A stretch of 64,000 nt of DNA. It comes from Rheinheimera mangrovi. GTDB lineage: Bacteria > Pseudomonadota > Gammaproteobacteria > Enterobacterales > Alteromonadaceae. The position numbers were made by a program, and so were the translations under genes. The notes beneath the pieces were generated by a model. It was not told the DNA's origin, did no database searches, and worked only from the letters and a program-made list of their open reading frames with translations. Positions 37,436 through 50,076 of this stretch are shown here, piece after piece; within the stretch, counting starts at the first letter, position 1, and each line of letters opens with the position of its first letter. The stretch lies in NCBI RefSeq assembly GCF_003990335.1, contig NZ_CP034683.1:262501-326500 (forward strand), read 5' to 3'.

Positions 37436-37512
37436 AGGGGCGTAGTTCCAATTGGTAGAACAGCGGTCTCCAAAACCGATGGTTGGGGGTTCGAATCCCT
37501 CCGCCCCTGCCA
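37436..37512 (+). tRNA. trpT: tRNA-Trp (CCA)
   Basis: A 77-nt cloverleaf with acceptor AGGGGCG/CGCCCCT, anticodon CCA in GGTCTCCAAAACC, T loop TTCGAAT, and terminal GCCA. It lies between tufB and secE. E. coli has no tRNA there; other gammaproteobacteria do. Confidence 0.96.
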
Positions 37513-37593
37513 CTTATTTAGGCGCTAAGGTGTTTTGCACGTTAGTCGAAGTAGTAGCTTGTAACAACAAGCCATGGGAAAGTGAGTTAAAGC

Positions 37594-37968
37594 ATGAATG
37601 CAACGAGTGAAACCCCAAAAGGCGGCTTAGATTTAGTTAAATGGCTGGGCGTCTTAGTTCTGCTGACCCTGATGGTCGCAGCGAACTATATATATGAGTT
37701 TTCTGCAGTTGAAAAAGCTGCAAGCATAGTGGTTTTAGTCGGCCTGGCAGCTTTTATTGCAGCCAAGACCAGCAAAGGCGCTGCATTTATTGAGTTTGCT
37801 AAAGAAGCCAGAACTGAAGTTCGCAAAGTCGTATGGCCAACCCGTCAGGAAACGATGCAAACCACTATCATTGTAATGGTTGCGACCTTGATTGTTGCAT
37901 TAGCACTTTGGGGCTTAGATTCAATATTATTAAGCCTTGTATCATTTACCACAGGTTTGAGGATCTAA
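37594..37968 (+). CDS. secE: preprotein translocase subunit SecE
   Basis: SecE clamps SecY in the SecYEG channel. The 124-residue protein is the three-helix gammaproteobacterial form: two N-terminal membrane segments (LGVLVLLTLMVAANYIY, IVVLVGLAAFIAA), the conserved amphipathic AKEARTEVRKVVWPTRQETMQTT, then the essential third membrane helix. It lies 3 nt before nusG and 81 nt after tRNA-Trp. Confidence 0.96.
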   Translation: MNATSETPKGGLDLVKWLGVLVLLTLMVAANYIYEFSAVEKAASIVVLVGLAAFIAAKTSKGAAFIEFAKEARTEVRKVVWPTRQETMQTTIIVMVATLIVALALWGLDSILLSLVSFTTGLRI

Positions 37969-37971
37969 GTT

Positions 37972-38511
37972 ATGTCAGGAAAAATGCGTTGGTATGTAGT
38001 TCAGGCTTTTTCAGGTTTTGAACAGCGCGTAGCGACTTCATTGCGTGAGCATATCAAGATCCAACAAATGGAAGACAAGTTTGGCGAAGTGCTGGTTCCA
38101 ACTGAAGAAGTTGTTGAAATGCGCGCTGGCCAGAAACGTAAGTCTGAACGCAAATTTTTCCCTGGCTACGTATTAGTGCAGATGGAAATGTGTGAAGAAG
38201 CATGGCACTTAGTCAAAAGCGTGCCACGTGTATTAGGTTTTATCGGTGGTACTTCAGACCGCCCTGCACCTATCAGCCAGAAAGAAGCTGATACTATCCT
38301 GAACCGTCTGCAGGATAACGCTGATAAGCCGAAACCTAAGACTCTGTTCGAAGCGGGTGAAGTGGTACGTGTGACTGAAGGTCCATTTGCTGACTTTAAC
38401 GGCGTTGTCGAAGAAGTGGATTACGAGAAAAGCCGCGTGAAGGTGTCCGTGTTGATTTTCGGTCGTTCAACTCCAGTCGAACTGGAATTTGGCCAGGTAG
38501 AAAAAGCTTAA
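37972..38511 (+). CDS. nusG: transcription antitermination factor NusG
   Basis: NusG binds RNA polymerase, aids Rho termination and couples to the ribosome. The 179-residue protein has the NGN domain ([32 protein letters not shown]) and the C-terminal KOW domain ([22 protein letters not shown]). It is translated from a start just after secE, and ends before a hairpin that overlaps the rplK promoter. Confidence 0.97.
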   Translation: MSGKMRWYVVQAFSGFEQRVATSLREHIKIQQMEDKFGEVLVPTEEVVEMRAGQKRKSERKFFPGYVLVQMEMCEEAWHLVKSVPRVLGFIGGTSDRPAPISQKEADTILNRLQDNADKPKPKTLFEAGEVVRVTEGPFADFNGVVEEVDYEKSRVKVSVLIFGRSTPVELEFGQVEKA

Positions 38512-38522
38512 GTAGAAATAGT

Positions 38523-38551
38523 TTGTAACGGGCCGCTGATTAAAATATAAT
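38523..38551 (+). promoter_or_regulatory. rplK promoter
   Basis: TTGTAA (38523-38528), 17 nt, TATAAT (38546-38551). The -10 box sits in the loop of the nusG terminator hairpin. It probably drives rplKA. Confidence 0.7.
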
Positions 38552-38564
38552 CGCGGCCTTTTTT
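38531..38564 (+). terminator. terminator after nusG
   Basis: GGCCGC (38531-38536) pairs with GCGGCC (38553-38558) and is followed by six T. The loop of 16 nt is long and contains TATAAT. It should end the secE-nusG transcript. Confidence 0.75.
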
Positions 38565-38634
38565 AACGTCAGGGGAGCCGTTTGAGTAAGTGTCCTCGCA
38601 CTTACGAGGCTGAGACCCTAAATTGAGGTGAAAC

Positions 38635-39063
38635 ATGGCAAAGAAAGTCACGGCACTTGTAAAATTACAAGTTAAAGCTGGTATGGCAAACCCGTCGCCA
38701 CCAGTTGGTCCAGCATTGGGTCAACACGGTGTGAACATCATGGAATTCTGTAAAGGCTTCAACGCCCGTACAGAGTCACTGGAAAAAGGCATGCCTATTC
38801 CAGTAGTGATCACTGTATACAGCGACCGCTCATTTACATTTGAAACCCGCACTCCACCTGCTTCTTTCTTATTATTGAAAGCTGCTGGTTTAAAAGGTGG
38901 TTCAGGCCGTCCTAATACTCAGAAAGTGGGTAAAGTGACTCAGGCTCAGCTGGAAGAGATCGTAAAGATCAAACGTGCTGATTTGACTGCAGGTAGCGAC
39001 GAAGCGGCCATCAGCACTATTGCTGGTACTGCTCGTTCTATGGGCTTAGTGGTAGAGGGTTAA
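38635..39063 (+). CDS. rplK: 50S ribosomal protein L11
   Basis: L11 forms part of the GTPase-associated centre on 23S rRNA and is needed for RelA activation. The 142-residue protein shows the N-terminal [22 protein letters not shown], which carries the proline-rich linker, and the rRNA-binding C-terminal domain. GAGGTG precedes the ATG. It is 3 nt before rplA. Confidence 0.97.
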   Translation: MAKKVTALVKLQVKAGMANPSPPVGPALGQHGVNIMEFCKGFNARTESLEKGMPIPVVITVYSDRSFTFETRTPPASFLLLKAAGLKGGSGRPNTQKVGKVTQAQLEEIVKIKRADLTAGSDEAAISTIAGTARSMGLVVEG

Positions 39064-39066
39064 TCA

Positions 39067-39768
39067 ATGGCTAAATTATCAAAACGCGCTAAATTAATCC
39101 GTTCAAAAGTAGATTCTACTCGTGAATACGCGATCAATGACGCAGTTGCGTTATTAAAAGAATTAACAGCTGGCAAGTTCGTTGAATCAGTTGATGTTGC
39201 CATCAACCTGGGTATCGACGCTCGTAAGTCAGATCAAAACGTTCGTGGTGCTACTGTGTTACCACACGGTACTGGCCGCACTGTACGTGTTGCTGTGTTC
39301 ACTCAGGGTGCAAACGCTGAAGCTGCTAAAGCTGCAGGCGCTGACATCGTGGGTATGGAAGACTTAGCTGAACAAGTTAAAAAAGGCGAGATGAACTTTG
39401 ACGTTGTTATCGCTTCTCCAGACGCAATGCGTGTTGTTGGTATGTTAGGTCAGATCTTAGGCCCACGTGGTTTAATGCCTAACCCAAAAACTGGTACAGT
39501 AACTCCAAACGTTGCTGAAGCAGTGAAAAACGCTAAAGCCGGTCAGGTTCGTTACCGTAACGACAAGAATGGTATCATCCATTCAACAGTTGGTAAGGTT
39601 AACTTCGACGCTGACAAACTGAAAGAGAACGTTGAGGCTCTGTTAGTTGCATTAAAGCGTGCTAAGCCATCTGTAGCAAAAGGCGTTTTCATCAAGAAAG
39701 TGACCATTTCTACTACGCACGGCGCAGGTATCGTTTTAGATCAGGCTTCTTTAGACGCCAAGATCTAA
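39067..39768 (+). CDS. rplA: 50S ribosomal protein L1
   Basis: L1 forms the mobile L1 stalk and, in E. coli, represses translation of its own rplKA message. The 233-residue protein has the typical [20 protein letters not shown] and [19 protein letters not shown] blocks. Length matches E. coli (234). Confidence 0.97.
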   Translation: MAKLSKRAKLIRSKVDSTREYAINDAVALLKELTAGKFVESVDVAINLGIDARKSDQNVRGATVLPHGTGRTVRVAVFTQGANAEAAKAAGADIVGMEDLAEQVKKGEMNFDVVIASPDAMRVVGMLGQILGPRGLMPNPKTGTVTPNVAEAVKNAKAGQVRYRNDKNGIIHSTVGKVNFDADKLKENVEALLVALKRAKPSVAKGVFIKKVTISTTHGAGIVLDQASLDAKI

Positions 39769-39790
39769 TTCAGTCCTCTGAAATAGCTGC

Positions 39791-39819
39791 TTTACAGGAG
39801 TGCGTGGTTATTTTATAAT
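39791..39819 (+). promoter_or_regulatory. rplJ promoter
   Basis: TTTACA (39791-39796), exactly 17 nt, TATAAT (39814-39819). It is a near-consensus sigma70 promoter just after rplA, for rplJL-rpoBC. Confidence 0.8.
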
Positions 39820-39826
39820 CTCGCGC

Positions 39827-40077
39827 TCAAAAATTCGGGTAGAAGCCGGACTTTGTTTACAAAGTATTCGGCTTCCGTCCAAGACCGTAGGTGCCACAAC
39901 TTTTTTATAAAAAGCGTGGCTTAAAATCAACAACCTACGCAGACGGTGTTAGCCCCAGAAAGATTCCTATCAATCTGGCTCTCACCGTAAATCGCGCGTT
40001 AACCAGTAAATTTTACTGATTAGCGTTGTGTAGGCAACCAGACAATACCGTCTGGATGAACCAGGAGTTAAGAGCCA
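39827..40077 (+). promoter_or_regulatory. L10 leader of rplJ mRNA
   Basis: The 250-nt untranslated leader has long complementary arms: GGAAGCCG-type pairs around 39842-39878, CCGTAGGT (39885-39892) with ACCTACG (39932-39938), and GACGGT/ACCGTC further down. It matches in place and layout the Rfam L10 leader, where L10-(L7/L12)4 binding represses rplJ translation. An exact fold was not computed. Confidence 0.7.
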
Positions 40078-40563
40078 ATGGCTATTAAGCTTGATGACAA
40101 AAAAGCGATCGTTGCTGAAGTTCAGGAAGCTGCCATAGGTGCTTTATCTGCGGTAGTTGCAGACGCTCGTGGTGTCACTGTAGGCAAAATCACTGAACTG
40201 CGTAAGCAGGCTCGTGATGCTGGCGTATGGATGAAAGTTGTCCGTAACACGTTAGTTCGCCGTGCAGTATCTGGCACTGAATTCGAGTGTTTAAGCGACG
40301 CGTTCGTTGGCCCAACACTGATCGCATTCTCTAAAGAGCACCCAGGTGCTGCAGCGCGTATCTTCAAAGATTTCGCCAAAGAAAATGCTAAGTTTGAGCT
40401 GAAAGGCGCAGCCTTCAATGGCGCCACAGTAAGCATTGACGTTTTAGCATCGTTGCCAACATACAACGAAGCTATCGCACGTTTAATGAGCACTATGAAA
40501 GAAGCAGCAGCCGGCAAATTGGTACGTACCATCGCCGCAGTTCGCGACCAAAAACAAGCCTAA
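40078..40563 (+). CDS. rplJ: 50S ribosomal protein L10
   Basis: L10 anchors L7/L12 dimers to the ribosome. The 161-residue protein shows [28 protein letters not shown] at the start, the rRNA-binding [11 protein letters not shown], and a C-terminal helix that carries the L7/L12 sites. A leader with L10-binding features precedes it. Confidence 0.97.
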   Translation: MAIKLDDKKAIVAEVQEAAIGALSAVVADARGVTVGKITELRKQARDAGVWMKVVRNTLVRRAVSGTEFECLSDAFVGPTLIAFSKEHPGAAARIFKDFAKENAKFELKGAAFNGATVSIDVLASLPTYNEAIARLMSTMKEAAAGKLVRTIAAVRDQKQA

Positions 40564-40638
40564 ACAACGTAATTTTACGTTTTGTTTGGAATTAAAGTTT
40601 AATACGGGATACGTCCCCTTAATTTAGGAATCTGAGCA

Positions 40639-41004
40639 ATGTCAGTTACTAAAGATCAAATCTTAGATGCTATCGCTGCAATGTCTGTAATGGAAGTTGT
40701 AGAATTAGTTAGCGCTATGGAAGAAAAATTCGGCGTTTCAGCTGCTGCTGCTGTTGCAGTTGCTGCTGGTCCAGCTGCTGTTGTTGAAGAACAAACAGAA
40801 TTCAACGTAATTCTGGCAGCTGCAGGCGCTAACAAAGTATCAGTAATCAAAGCTGTTCGCGGCGCGACTGGTTTAGGTCTGAAAGAAGCTAAAGATTTAG
40901 TTGAAGCTGCTCCAGCTGCAATTAAAGAAGGCGTTTCTAAAGCCGAAGCTGACGCTCTGAAGAAAGAGTTAGAAGAAGCTGGTGCTACTGTTGAAGTTAA
41001 ATAA
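40639..41004 (+). CDS. rplL: 50S ribosomal protein L7/L12
   Basis: The acidic 121-residue stalk protein has an N-terminal dimerisation region, an alanine-rich hinge ([19 protein letters not shown]) and the factor-binding C-terminal domain ([27 protein letters not shown]). Several copies bind each L10. It is followed by a series of hairpins ahead of rpoB. Confidence 0.97.
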   Translation: MSVTKDQILDAIAAMSVMEVVELVSAMEEKFGVSAAAAVAVAAGPAAVVEEQTEFNVILAAAGANKVSVIKAVRGATGLGLKEAKDLVEAAPAAIKEGVSKAEADALKKELEEAGATVEVK

Positions 41005-41042
41005 TCTAGATTTTTCTAGATTATACGCCTGATTTCAGGCTA

Positions 41043-41073
41043 GGCTGGTGGTGAAATAACCACCGGCCTTTTT
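41043..41073 (+). terminator. rplL-rpoB attenuator
   Basis: A ten-pair stem GGCTGGTGGT/ACCACCGGCC (41043-41068, one G-T pair) is followed by TTTTT. Two small hairpins precede it (41003-41022 and 41027-41040). The position matches the partial terminator that sets the ratio of ribosomal protein to polymerase subunit mRNA in E. coli. Confidence 0.8.
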
Positions 41074-41180
41074 GCGCTGTGGGACATTGATTTTCCCCAC
41101 CCTAATGTTGCCATGTCGGCGACATTCAAGCCGCCCCTAGAGGGTAGGTAGGGTAAAAAATCAGCTAGCTGAGGAACCCC

Positions 41181-44100
41181 ATGACTTACTCTTATTCTGA
41201 AAAGAAACGTATCCGTAAGGACTTCGGCAAACGTCCATTAGTGTTGGATGTGCCATATCTGTTGTCGATTCAAATTGAGTCGTTCAGCAAATTTATCGAA
41301 CCAGATCCAGAAGGTGGATACGGCTTAGAAGCTGCATTCCGTTCTGTGTTCCCAATTAAAAGCTACTCAGGTAGTGCAGAGCTGCAATACGTCAGCTACC
41401 GCATTGGCGAGCCGGTTTTTGACGTCAAAGAGTGCCAAATTCGTGGTGTGACTTACTCAGCTCCGCTGCGTGTCAAACTGCGCATGGTTTTATTTGATAA
41501 AGAAGTACCAGGTACAATCAAAGATATCCGTGAACAAGAAGTCTACATGGGCGAAATCCCTTTGATGACTGAAAACGGTACCTTTGTGATCAACGGTACT
41601 GAACGTGTTATCGTTTCTCAGCTGCACCGTAGCCCGGGTGTATTCTTTGACCACGACCGTGGTAAGACGCACTCCTCAGGCAAGGTTTTATATAATGCTC
41701 GCGTGATCCCTTACCGTGGTTCATGGTTAGACTTTGAGTTTGATGCCAAAGATAACCTGTTCGTGCGTATCGATCGCCGCCGCAAATTGCCAGCCACTAT
41801 TTTGTTACGTGCGCTGAACTTAAGTACTGAAGATATTTTAAGTACTTTCTTCGAAAGCACCCGTTTTGAAATTAAAGACGGCAAACTGTTGATGGAAGTG
41901 GTCGCAAACCGCTTACGTGGTGAAACAGCTGCTTTTGATATCAAAGACAACGATGGCGAAGTGATCGTAGAAGCTGGTCGTCGTATTACTGCCCGTCATG
42001 TGCGTCAGTTAGAAAAAACTGGCATGACACTGATGGAAGTACCTCATGAATATGTAGTAGGCCGCGTTTTATCAAAAAATTACGCTGACCGTTCAACCGG
42101 AGAGATTATTGCCGAGGCGAACGCAGAGCTCACACTGGAGCTGTTAGCAAAACTAGCAAAAGCGGGCTACGAAACTTTCGAAACTCTTTACATTAACGAT
42201 TTGGACCAGGGTTCTTATATTTCTGAAACCATCCGGATCGATCCAAGCAGCAACCGTATGGAAGCATTGGTAGAAATCTACCGCATGATGCGTCCAGGCG
42301 AGCCACCAACGCGTGAAGCTGCTGAAACATTATTTGAAAATCTGTTCTTCTCTGAAGACCGTTATGACCTGTCCACTGTAGGCCGTATGAAATTCAACCG
42401 TCGCGTTGATTTCGAAGAAGGCACTGGCGTAGGCGTGCTGTCTAAAGAAGACATTCTGGCCGTGATGAAAGTCTTAATCGACATTCGTAACGGTAAAGGC
42501 GAAGTGGACGATATCGACCACTTAGGTAACAGACGTATCCGTTCTGTCGGTGAAATGGCTGAAAACCAATTCCGTGTGGGTTTAGTCCGTGTGGAACGTG
42601 CAGTGAAAGAGCGCCTGTCTTTAGGTGATCTGGACGCTGTGATGCCACAGGATCTGATCAATGCCAAGCCTATTTCTGCTGCGGTGAAAGAATTCTTCGG
42701 TTCAAGCCAACTGTCTCAGTTTATGGACCAGAACAACCCATTGTCAGAAGTAACGCACAAACGTCGTATCTCTGCCTTAGGCCCTGGCGGTCTGACCCGT
42801 GAACGTGCTGGTTTCGAAGTACGTGACGTTCACCCAACGCACTACGGTCGTGTATGTCCAATCGAGACGCCTGAAGGTCCAAACATCGGTTTGATCAACT
42901 CGTTGTCTATGTTTGCCCAGACTAACGAATACGGTTTCCTTGAGACACCTTACCGTCGTATTGAAGATGGTATTGTGACTGATGAAGTCGATTTCTTATC
43001 TGCGATTGAAGAAGGTAACTTTGTTATCGCTCAGGCGAACGCCGAGTTAAGCGCAGAAAACCGTCTTGTTGAAGACTTAGTACCGTGCCGTTACAAAAAC
43101 GAATTCACCTTAATGCCGGCCGACAAGGTTCAGTATATGGACGTTGCACCACAGCAGATCGTATCTGTTGCTGCTGCTCTGATCCCGTTCCTGGAACACG
43201 ATGACGCCAACCGTGCATTAATGGGTTCAAACATGCAACGTCAGGCTGTTCCTACATTACGTGCTGATAAGCCGTTAGTAGGTACTGGTGTAGAACGTGT
43301 TGTTGCCAAAGACTCTGGTGTAACAGTTGTTGCGAAACGTGGTGGTACTGTTGACTATGTCGACGCCAGCCGTATCGTAATTAAAGTACACGAAGAAGAA
43401 ATGGTGGCCGGTGAAGCCGGTATCGACATCTACAACCTGACGAAATACACCCGTTCGAACCAGAACACCTGTATCAACCAGCGTCCATGTGTAAACCATG
43501 GTGAGCCGATTGAACGTGGTGATGTACTGGCCGATGGTCCGTCTACGGACTTAGGTGAACTGGCTTTAGGTCAAAACTTACGCGTGGCGTTCATGCCGTG
43601 GAACGGTTACAACTTCGAAGACTCGATTTTGTTATCCGAGCGTTTAGTGCAGGAAGATCGCTTAACCACTATTCACATTCAGGAACTGAGCTGTATCGCT
43701 CGTGATACCAAGTTAGGACCTGAAGAAATCACTGCCGATATTCCAAACGTAGGTGAGTCTGCTTTATCTAAGCTGGACGAAGCCGGTATCGTTTACATCG
43801 GTGCTGAAGTGAAAGGCGGCGACATTCTGGTAGGTAAGGTGACGCCTAAAGGTGAAAGCCAACTGACTCCGGAAGAAAAACTGTTACGCGCTATCTTCGG
43901 TGAAAAAGCTTCTGACGTAAAAGACAGCTCATTACGCGTGCCTAACTCTGTCACTGGTACAGTGATCGACGTTCAGGTCTTCACTCGTGATGGCGTTGAA
44001 AAAGACAAACGTGCTCGTGAAATCGAAGAAATGGAAGTCAAGCAGGCGAAGAAAGACCTGAATGAAGAATTCCGTATCCTTGAAGAAGGTATCTTCTCAC

Positions 44101-45206
44101 GTGCCCGCAACCTGGTTGAAAGCACAGGTGTTGACCGCGCTAAGCTGAACGGCTTACGTGGTGATGCTCTGTTAGGCTACAGTCTGGCTGATGAAGATAA
44201 ACAAAACGATCTGGAACAATTAGCGGCTCAATACGAAGAAATCCGTGTTGAATACGATAAGAAATTCGAAGCCAAACGTCGCAAGATTGTTCAGGGTGAT
44301 GATTTAGCTCCAGGCGTTCTGAAGATCGTTAAAGTGTACTTAGCTGTGAAACGTCGTATCCAGCCTGGTGACAAGATGGCCGGTCGTCACGGTAACAAGG
44401 GTGTGGTTTCTACCATTGTTCCAGTTGAAGACATGCCGTATGACGAAAAAGGTCAGCCGGTTGATATCGTACTGAACCCGCTGGGTGTACCGTCTCGTAT
44501 GAACATAGGTCAGATCCTTGAAACTCACTTGGGCTTAGCGGCTCGTGGTATAGGTGACAAGATTGACGGCATGATCAAAGACCAGAAAGAAGTTGCGGAA
44601 ATCCGTGAATTCCTGAAAAAGGTCTATGCACTGGGTGAGTCACGTCAAGACGTCGATATCGCCAGCTTCACAGATGATGAAGTACGTCGTTTAGCAGAAA
44701 ACCTGCGTAAAGGTCTACCTGTAGCTACTCCGGTGTTTGATGGCGCTAAAGAAAGCGAAATCAAAGAGCTGTTGACTTTAGGTGACTTACCGACCAGCGG
44801 TCAGATCACATTGTACGATGGTCGTACCGGTAATACCTTCGAACGTAAGGTTACTGTGGGCTACATGTACATGCTGAAACTGAACCACTTGGTAGACGAC
44901 AAGATGCACGCCCGTTCTACTGGTTCGTACAGTCTGGTTACTCAACAACCATTGGGCGGTAAAGCTCAGTTTGGTGGTCAGCGTTTCGGTGAGATGGAAG
45001 TGTGGGCTCTGGAAGCATACGGCGCAGCATACACGCTGCAAGAGATGTTAACAGTCAAGTCTGATGACGTGAATGGCCGTACCAAGATGTATAAAAACAT
45101 CGTGGATGGCGACCACCGCATGGAACCAGGCATGCCAGAATCTTTCAACGTATTGATGAAAGAGATCCGTTCACTCGGTATCAACATCGAATTGGAAGAG
45201 GAATAA
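41181..45206 (+). CDS. rpoB: RNA polymerase beta subunit
   Basis: The 1341-residue beta subunit (E. coli 1342) forms the active centre with beta'. E. coli numbering holds around the rifampicin pocket: D516 lies in [12 protein letters not shown], with wild-type-like H and S residues in [24 protein letters not shown] and [12 protein letters not shown] are also intact. It begins 177 nt after rplL and is followed by rpoC after 79 nt. Nothing suggests a resistance mutation. Confidence 0.98.
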   Translation: MTYSYSEKKRIRKDFGKRPLVLDVPYLLSIQIESFSKFIEPDPEGGYGLEAAFRSVFPIKSYSGSAELQYVSYRIGEPVFDVKECQIRGVTYSAPLRVKLRMVLFDKEVPGTIKDIREQEVYMGEIPLMTENGTFVINGTERVIVSQLHRSPGVFFDHDRGKTHSSGKVLYNARVIPYRGSWLDFEFDAKDNLFVRIDRRRKLPATILLRALNLSTEDILSTFFESTRFEIKDGKLLMEVVANRLRGETAAFDIKDNDGEVIVEAGRRITARHVRQLEKTGMTLMEVPHEYVVGRVLSKNYADRSTGEIIAEANAELTLELLAKLAKAGYETFETLYINDLDQGSYISETIRIDPSSNRMEALVEIYRMMRPGEPPTREAAETLFENLFFSEDRYDLSTVGRMKFNRRVDFEEGTGVGVLSKEDILAVMKVLIDIRNGKGEVDDIDHLGNRRIRSVGEMAENQFRVGLVRVERAVKERLSLGDLDAVMPQDLINAKPISAAVKEFFGSSQLSQFMDQNNPLSEVTHKRRISALGPGGLTRERAGFEVRDVHPTHYGRVCPIETPEGPNIGLINSLSMFAQTNEYGFLETPYRRIEDGIVTDEVDFLSAIEEGNFVIAQANAELSAENRLVEDLVPCRYKNEFTLMPADKVQYMDVAPQQIVSVAAALIPFLEHDDANRALMGSNMQRQAVPTLRADKPLVGTGVERVVAKDSGVTVVAKRGGTVDYVDASRIVIKVHEEEMVAGEAGIDIYNLTKYTRSNQNTCINQRPCVNHGEPIERGDVLADGPSTDLGELALGQNLRVAFMPWNGYNFEDSILLSERLVQEDRLTTIHIQELSCIARDTKLGPEEITADIPNVGESALSKLDEAGIVYIGAEVKGGDILVGKVTPKGESQLTPEEKLLRAIFGEKASDVKDSSLRVPNSVTGTVIDVQVFTRDGVEKDKRAREIEEMEVKQAKKDLNEEFRILEEGIFSRARNLVESTGVDRAKLNGLRGDALLGYSLADEDKQNDLEQLAAQYEEIRVEYDKKFEAKRRKIVQGDDLAPGVLKIVKVYLAVKRRIQPGDKMAGRHGNKGVVSTIVPVEDMPYDEKGQPVDIVLNPLGVPSRMNIGQILETHLGLAARGIGDKIDGMIKDQKEVAEIREFLKKVYALGESRQDVDIASFTDDEVRRLAENLRKGLPVATPVFDGAKESEIKELLTLGDLPTSGQITLYDGRTGNTFERKVTVGYMYMLKLNHLVDDKMHARSTGSYSLVTQQPLGGKAQFGGQRFGEMEVWALEAYGAAYTLQEMLTVKSDDVNGRTKMYKNIVDGDHRMEPGMPESFNVLMKEIRSLGINIELEEE

Positions 45207-45285
45207 CCCCGGTTAGCAAAACTAATCGAATTGTCCGGGGCGGTACGCCGCCCCTTGCTGGTTAACCTCTTACAGGAGAGCAAAG

Positions 45286-48200
45286 GTGAAAGACTTATTA
45301 AAGTTTCTGAAACAACAAACTAAAACTGAAGAGTTCGATGTGATCCGTATCGGCCTTTCTTCACCAGACATGATCCGTTCATGGTCTTTTGGTGAAGTGA
45401 AAAAGCCTGAAACCATCAACTACCGTACCTTCAAGCCAGAGCGCGATGGTTTGTTTTGTGCCCGGATTTTTGGCCCGGTCAAAGACTACGAGTGTCTGTG
45501 TGGTAAATACAAACGCTTAAAGCACCGTGGTGTGATCTGTGAAAAATGTGGTGTTGAAGTCACGCTGACTAAAGTACGTCGTGAGCGTATGGGTCACATT
45601 GAACTGGCTAGCCCAACAGCCCACATCTGGTTCCTGAAATCACTGCCAAGCCGTATCGGTTTGCTGTTAGATATGACATTACGTGATATCGAACGTGTAC
45701 TGTATTTTGAATCTTATGTTGTGACCGAACCAGGCATGACTTCTTTAGAGCGTCGTCAGATGCTGACTGAAGAGGAATACCTGGACGTGCTGGAAGAGCA
45801 CGGTGACGAGTTCGAAGCCAAAATGGGTGCAGAAGCAATTCTGGACATTTTACGTGGCATTGAACTGGCAACAGAAATCAAGCAAATGCGTGAAGAGTTG
45901 CCAACCATCAACTCAGAGACAAAGCGTAAGAAAATCAGCAAACGTCTGAAACTGATGGAAGCATTCCACACGTCTGGTAACAAACCAGAATGGATGATCA
46001 TGACAGTACTGCCAGTACTGCCGCCAGATCTGCGTCCTTTAGTTCCGTTGGACGGTGGCCGTTTTGCTACCTCTGATCTGAACGATTTATACCGCCGTGT
46101 GATCAACCGTAACAACCGTCTGAAGCGTCTTCTGGACCTGTCAGCTCCTGATATCATCGTACGTAACGAAAAGCGTATGTTGCAGGAAGCTGTGGATGCG
46201 TTGTTAGACAACGGTCGTCGCGGTCGCGCTATCACGGGTTCGAACAAGCGTCCTCTGAAATCTCTGGCCGACATGATCAAAGGTAAACAAGGTCGTTTCC
46301 GTCAGAACTTGTTAGGTAAGCGTGTTGACTACTCAGGCCGTTCTGTAATCACAGTAGGTCCTACTTTACGTCTGCATCAGTGCGGTTTACCAAAGAAAAT
46401 GGCTTTAGAGTTATTCAAGCCTTTCATCTACGGTAAGTTAGAAGCCCGCGGTTTAGCCACTACTATTAAAGCGGCTAAAAAGATGGTTGAACGTGAAGAA
46501 GGTGCTGTATGGGACGTTCTGGACGAAGTAATCCGTGAACATCCGGTGCTGTTAAACCGTGCACCTACACTGCACCGTTTAGGTATCCAGGCATTCGAAC
46601 CTGTGCTGATCGAAGGTAAGGCTATCCAGTTACACCCATTGGTGTGTGCTGCGTATAACGCCGACTTCGACGGTGACCAGATGGCTGTTCACGTGCCTCT
46701 GACCATTGAAGCTCAGTTAGAAGCCCGTGCGCTGATGATGTCGACGAACAACGTTCTGTCGCCAGCTAACGGTGAACCAATCATAGTTCCTTCTCAGGAC
46801 GTTGTATTGGGTCTGTATTACATGACGCGTGAAGCGATCAACGCCAAAGGCGAAGGCATGATCTTTAAACATGCCAAGGAAGCCGAAAAAGCATTCCGTG
46901 CCGGTGTTGCCAGCTTACACGCCCGTGTCAAAGTACGTATCACTGAAGTAACTATTGCCGAAGATGGCAGCCGTACTTCTGTGACTGCAGTACGTGACAC
47001 TACAGTAGGCCGTGCCATTCTTTACTCCATCATGCCGGAAGGCTTAGCCTTTGATTCAATCAACCAGGCTATGGGTAAGAAACAGATTTCACGTTTACTG
47101 AACGGCTCTTACCGTCGTATTGGTCTGAAAAATACCGTTATTTTAGCGGATCAGATCATGTACACAGGTTTCCATTACGCCATGTTGTCAGGTGTGTCTG
47201 TTGGTATTGACGATATGGTCATCCCGGCAGCCAAGGTTGATATCATTTCTGCTGCAGAAGCTGAAGTGGCAGAGATCCAGGACCAGTTCCAACAAGGTTT
47301 AGTAACGGCCGGTGAAAAGTACAACAAAGTCATCGACATTTGGTCAACAGCCAACGAAGCCTTATCTAAGGCGATGATGGACAACTTATCGAAAGAGTCA
47401 GTGGTCGATCGCGAAGGCAATACTGTCACTCAACCGTCATTTAACTCTGTTTATATGATGGCCGACTCTGGCGCACGGGGCTCTCCAGCTCAGATCCGTC
47501 AGTTAGCCGGTATGCGTGGTCTGATGGCTAAACCAGATGGTTCAATCATCGAAACGCCAATTACTGCGAACTTCCGTGAAGGTCTGAGCGTACTTCAGTA
47601 CTTCATCTCTACTCACGGTGCTCGTAAAGGTTTGGCGGATACAGCGTTAAAAACAGCAAACTCTGGTTACCTGACTCGTCGTCTGGTAGACGTTGCACAA
47701 GACTTAGTGGTGACTGAAGCTGACTGTGGTTCCACAGAAGGCATCATGATGAAACCATTGATCGAAGGTGGTGACGTTGTAGAAGGTCTGCGTGAGCGCG
47801 TATTAGGTCGTGTAGTGATCGGTGACGTAGTGGTTCCTGCAACTGGCGAAGTGCTGGTTGAAGACGGCACTATGTTAGATGAGAAGCTGTGTGATGCGAT
47901 TGAAAAACACTCAATAGACGAAGTTTATGTTCGTTCTGTAATTACCTGTCAGACTAACTTTGGTGTTTGTGCCAAGTGTTATGGTCGTGATTTGGCTCGT
48001 GGCCACATCATCAACGCTGGTGAAGCTGTCGGTGTTATCGCTGCGCAGTCCATCGGTGAACCAGGTACACAGTTAACGATGCGTACATTCCACATCGGTG
48101 GTGCTGCGTCACGGTCTTCTGCTGAGAACAGCGTACAAGTGAAAAACTCAGGTATCCTGAAGTTACACAACGCCAAGTTCGTACGTAACAGTGACAACAA

Positions 48201-49467
48201 AATTGTTATCACTTCACGTTCAGCTGAAGTCACAGTGTTCGACGAGCAAGGTCGTGAGAAAGAGCGTTACAAGCTGCCATACGGTTCTGTGTTAGCCACA
48301 GATGACAACGCCAAGGTCACATCAGGCCAAATCGTTGCAAGCTGGGATCCGCACTCACACCCAATTATCGTGGAACGTGGTGCCAAGGTATCTCACAGCG
48401 ATGTAGATGATACCAACACTGAAGTTCAGCAGGACGACCTGACTGGTTTAACCCGTACTGTGGTAAAAGACCTGTCCAAGGCCAATGCGAAAGAACCTAA
48501 GTTAATTTTAGAAATGGACGATGGTGCTTTACAGGAAATCCGCTTACCGAGTTTCACCACTATTGAAGTGGCTGATGGCTCGAATGTAAAAGCAGGTGCT
48601 GTATTAGCCCGTATTCCACAAGAAAGCTCGAAAACACGCGACATCACGGGTGGTCTGCCACGCGTTGCTGACTTGTTCGAAGCCCGTAAGCCAAAAGATC
48701 CAGCCATCCTGGCCGAAATCTCTGGTGTGATCAGCTTCGGTAAAGAAACCAAAGGCAAACGTCGTTTGATCATCACTCCAGAGCAAGGTGATTCTCATGA
48801 AGAGATGATCCCGAAATGGCGTCAGGTGAACGTGTTCGAAGGTGAACGTATTGAAAAAGGTGAAGTGATCTCCGAAGGTCCAGAGTCACCACACGATATC
48901 CTGCGTTTACGTGGTATCCACCATGTAGCCAGTTACATCGTGAACGAAGTACAGGATGTATACCGTCTGCAAGGCGTTAAAATTAACGACAAGCACATCG
49001 AGACCATCATTCGTCAAATGCTGCGTAAATGTTTAATCATTCACCCAGGTGACAGTGAGTTCTTAGAAGGTGAAATGGCGGAAGTGTCACGCGTTAATAT
49101 TGCAAACGCTGAACTGGAAGCTGCAGGTAAGATCCCTGCGAAGTACGAACGGTCGTTGTTAGGTATTACCAAAGCATCACTGTCAACGGACTCTTTCATT
49201 TCTGCTGCGTCGTTCCAGGAAACAACGCGCGTATTAACAGAAGCTGCGGTTGGCGGAAAGTTCGACGAGCTGCGTGGCCTGAAAGAAAACGTTATTGTCG
49301 GTCGTTTGATCCCGGCAGGTACTGGTTTTGCGTATCACCAAAACCGTATCCGTCAGCGTCAACGTATCGCCAATGGCGAAGTCGCTGAACCGGCGATGAG
49401 TGCAGAAAGTGCTGAACAGGCTCTGACTGACGCTCTGAATATGGACTTGTCTGGCAACGACGATTAA
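45286..49467 (+). CDS. rpoC: RNA polymerase beta' subunit
   Basis: Starts at GTG with AGGAG upstream. The 1393-residue subunit has the N-terminal zinc-binding [20 protein letters not shown], the catalytic NADFDGDQM with D460, D462 and D464 in exact E. coli register, the bridge-helix/trigger-loop region (GSRGSPAQ-like [16 protein letters not shown]), and a second zinc site ([15 protein letters not shown]). It closes the rplJL-rpoBC unit. Confidence 0.98.
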   Translation: MKDLLKFLKQQTKTEEFDVIRIGLSSPDMIRSWSFGEVKKPETINYRTFKPERDGLFCARIFGPVKDYECLCGKYKRLKHRGVICEKCGVEVTLTKVRRERMGHIELASPTAHIWFLKSLPSRIGLLLDMTLRDIERVLYFESYVVTEPGMTSLERRQMLTEEEYLDVLEEHGDEFEAKMGAEAILDILRGIELATEIKQMREELPTINSETKRKKISKRLKLMEAFHTSGNKPEWMIMTVLPVLPPDLRPLVPLDGGRFATSDLNDLYRRVINRNNRLKRLLDLSAPDIIVRNEKRMLQEAVDALLDNGRRGRAITGSNKRPLKSLADMIKGKQGRFRQNLLGKRVDYSGRSVITVGPTLRLHQCGLPKKMALELFKPFIYGKLEARGLATTIKAAKKMVEREEGAVWDVLDEVIREHPVLLNRAPTLHRLGIQAFEPVLIEGKAIQLHPLVCAAYNADFDGDQMAVHVPLTIEAQLEARALMMSTNNVLSPANGEPIIVPSQDVVLGLYYMTREAINAKGEGMIFKHAKEAEKAFRAGVASLHARVKVRITEVTIAEDGSRTSVTAVRDTTVGRAILYSIMPEGLAFDSINQAMGKKQISRLLNGSYRRIGLKNTVILADQIMYTGFHYAMLSGVSVGIDDMVIPAAKVDIISAAEAEVAEIQDQFQQGLVTAGEKYNKVIDIWSTANEALSKAMMDNLSKESVVDREGNTVTQPSFNSVYMMADSGARGSPAQIRQLAGMRGLMAKPDGSIIETPITANFREGLSVLQYFISTHGARKGLADTALKTANSGYLTRRLVDVAQDLVVTEADCGSTEGIMMKPLIEGGDVVEGLRERVLGRVVIGDVVVPATGEVLVEDGTMLDEKLCDAIEKHSIDEVYVRSVITCQTNFGVCAKCYGRDLARGHIINAGEAVGVIAAQSIGEPGTQLTMRTFHIGGAASRSSAENSVQVKNSGILKLHNAKFVRNSDNKIVITSRSAEVTVFDEQGREKERYKLPYGSVLATDDNAKVTSGQIVASWDPHSHPIIVERGAKVSHSDVDDTNTEVQQDDLTGLTRTVVKDLSKANAKEPKLILEMDDGALQEIRLPSFTTIEVADGSNVKAGAVLARIPQESSKTRDITGGLPRVADLFEARKPKDPAILAEISGVISFGKETKGKRRLIITPEQGDSHEEMIPKWRQVNVFEGERIEKGEVISEGPESPHDILRLRGIHHVASYIVNEVQDVYRLQGVKINDKHIETIIRQMLRKCLIIHPGDSEFLEGEMAEVSRVNIANAELEAAGKIPAKYERSLLGITKASLSTDSFISAASFQETTRVLTEAAVGGKFDELRGLKENVIVGRLIPAGTGFAYHQNRIRQRQRIANGEVAEPAMSAESAEQALTDALNMDLSGNDD

Positions 49468-49483
49468 GTCGAAGCCGCAGATT

Positions 49484-49516
49484 GGGGTGGTCGCCAGCAA
49501 ATGACCGCCCCTTTTT
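49484..49516 (+). terminator. terminator after rpoC
   Basis: GGGGTGGTC pairs with GACCGCCCC (nine pairs, one G-T) around an eight-to-ten-base loop, followed by TTTTTG. It lies 16 nt after the rpoC stop. Confidence 0.85.
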
Positions 49517-49521
49517 GTTCC

Positions 49522-49550
49522 TTGACAGGTCAAAGGTTGACCAGTAGAAT
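49522..49550 (+). promoter_or_regulatory. str operon promoter
   Basis: TTGACA (49522-49527), 17 nt, TAGAAT (49545-49550): a near-consensus sigma70 promoter about 65 nt upstream of rpsL. Confidence 0.85.
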
Positions 49551-49592
49551 TCCGCAGCCCCAAATTTGGGTGCGGAATTTTCACGTTTATAG

Positions 49593-49994
<402 letters not shown>

Positions 49995-50076
49995 CTTAAC
50001 TCCGTTAAGTAAGGCCAAACTAAGTAACTTTTTTCATTAAAAGTTTTGGAATCCCCTGAAGCAATCGGAGTTTCGA

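Noticed and set aside
42720..42790. Rifampicin- or streptomycin-resistance changes in rpoB and rpsL
   Set aside because: The rifampicin pocket (D516 region) and S12 K43 region read as wild type.
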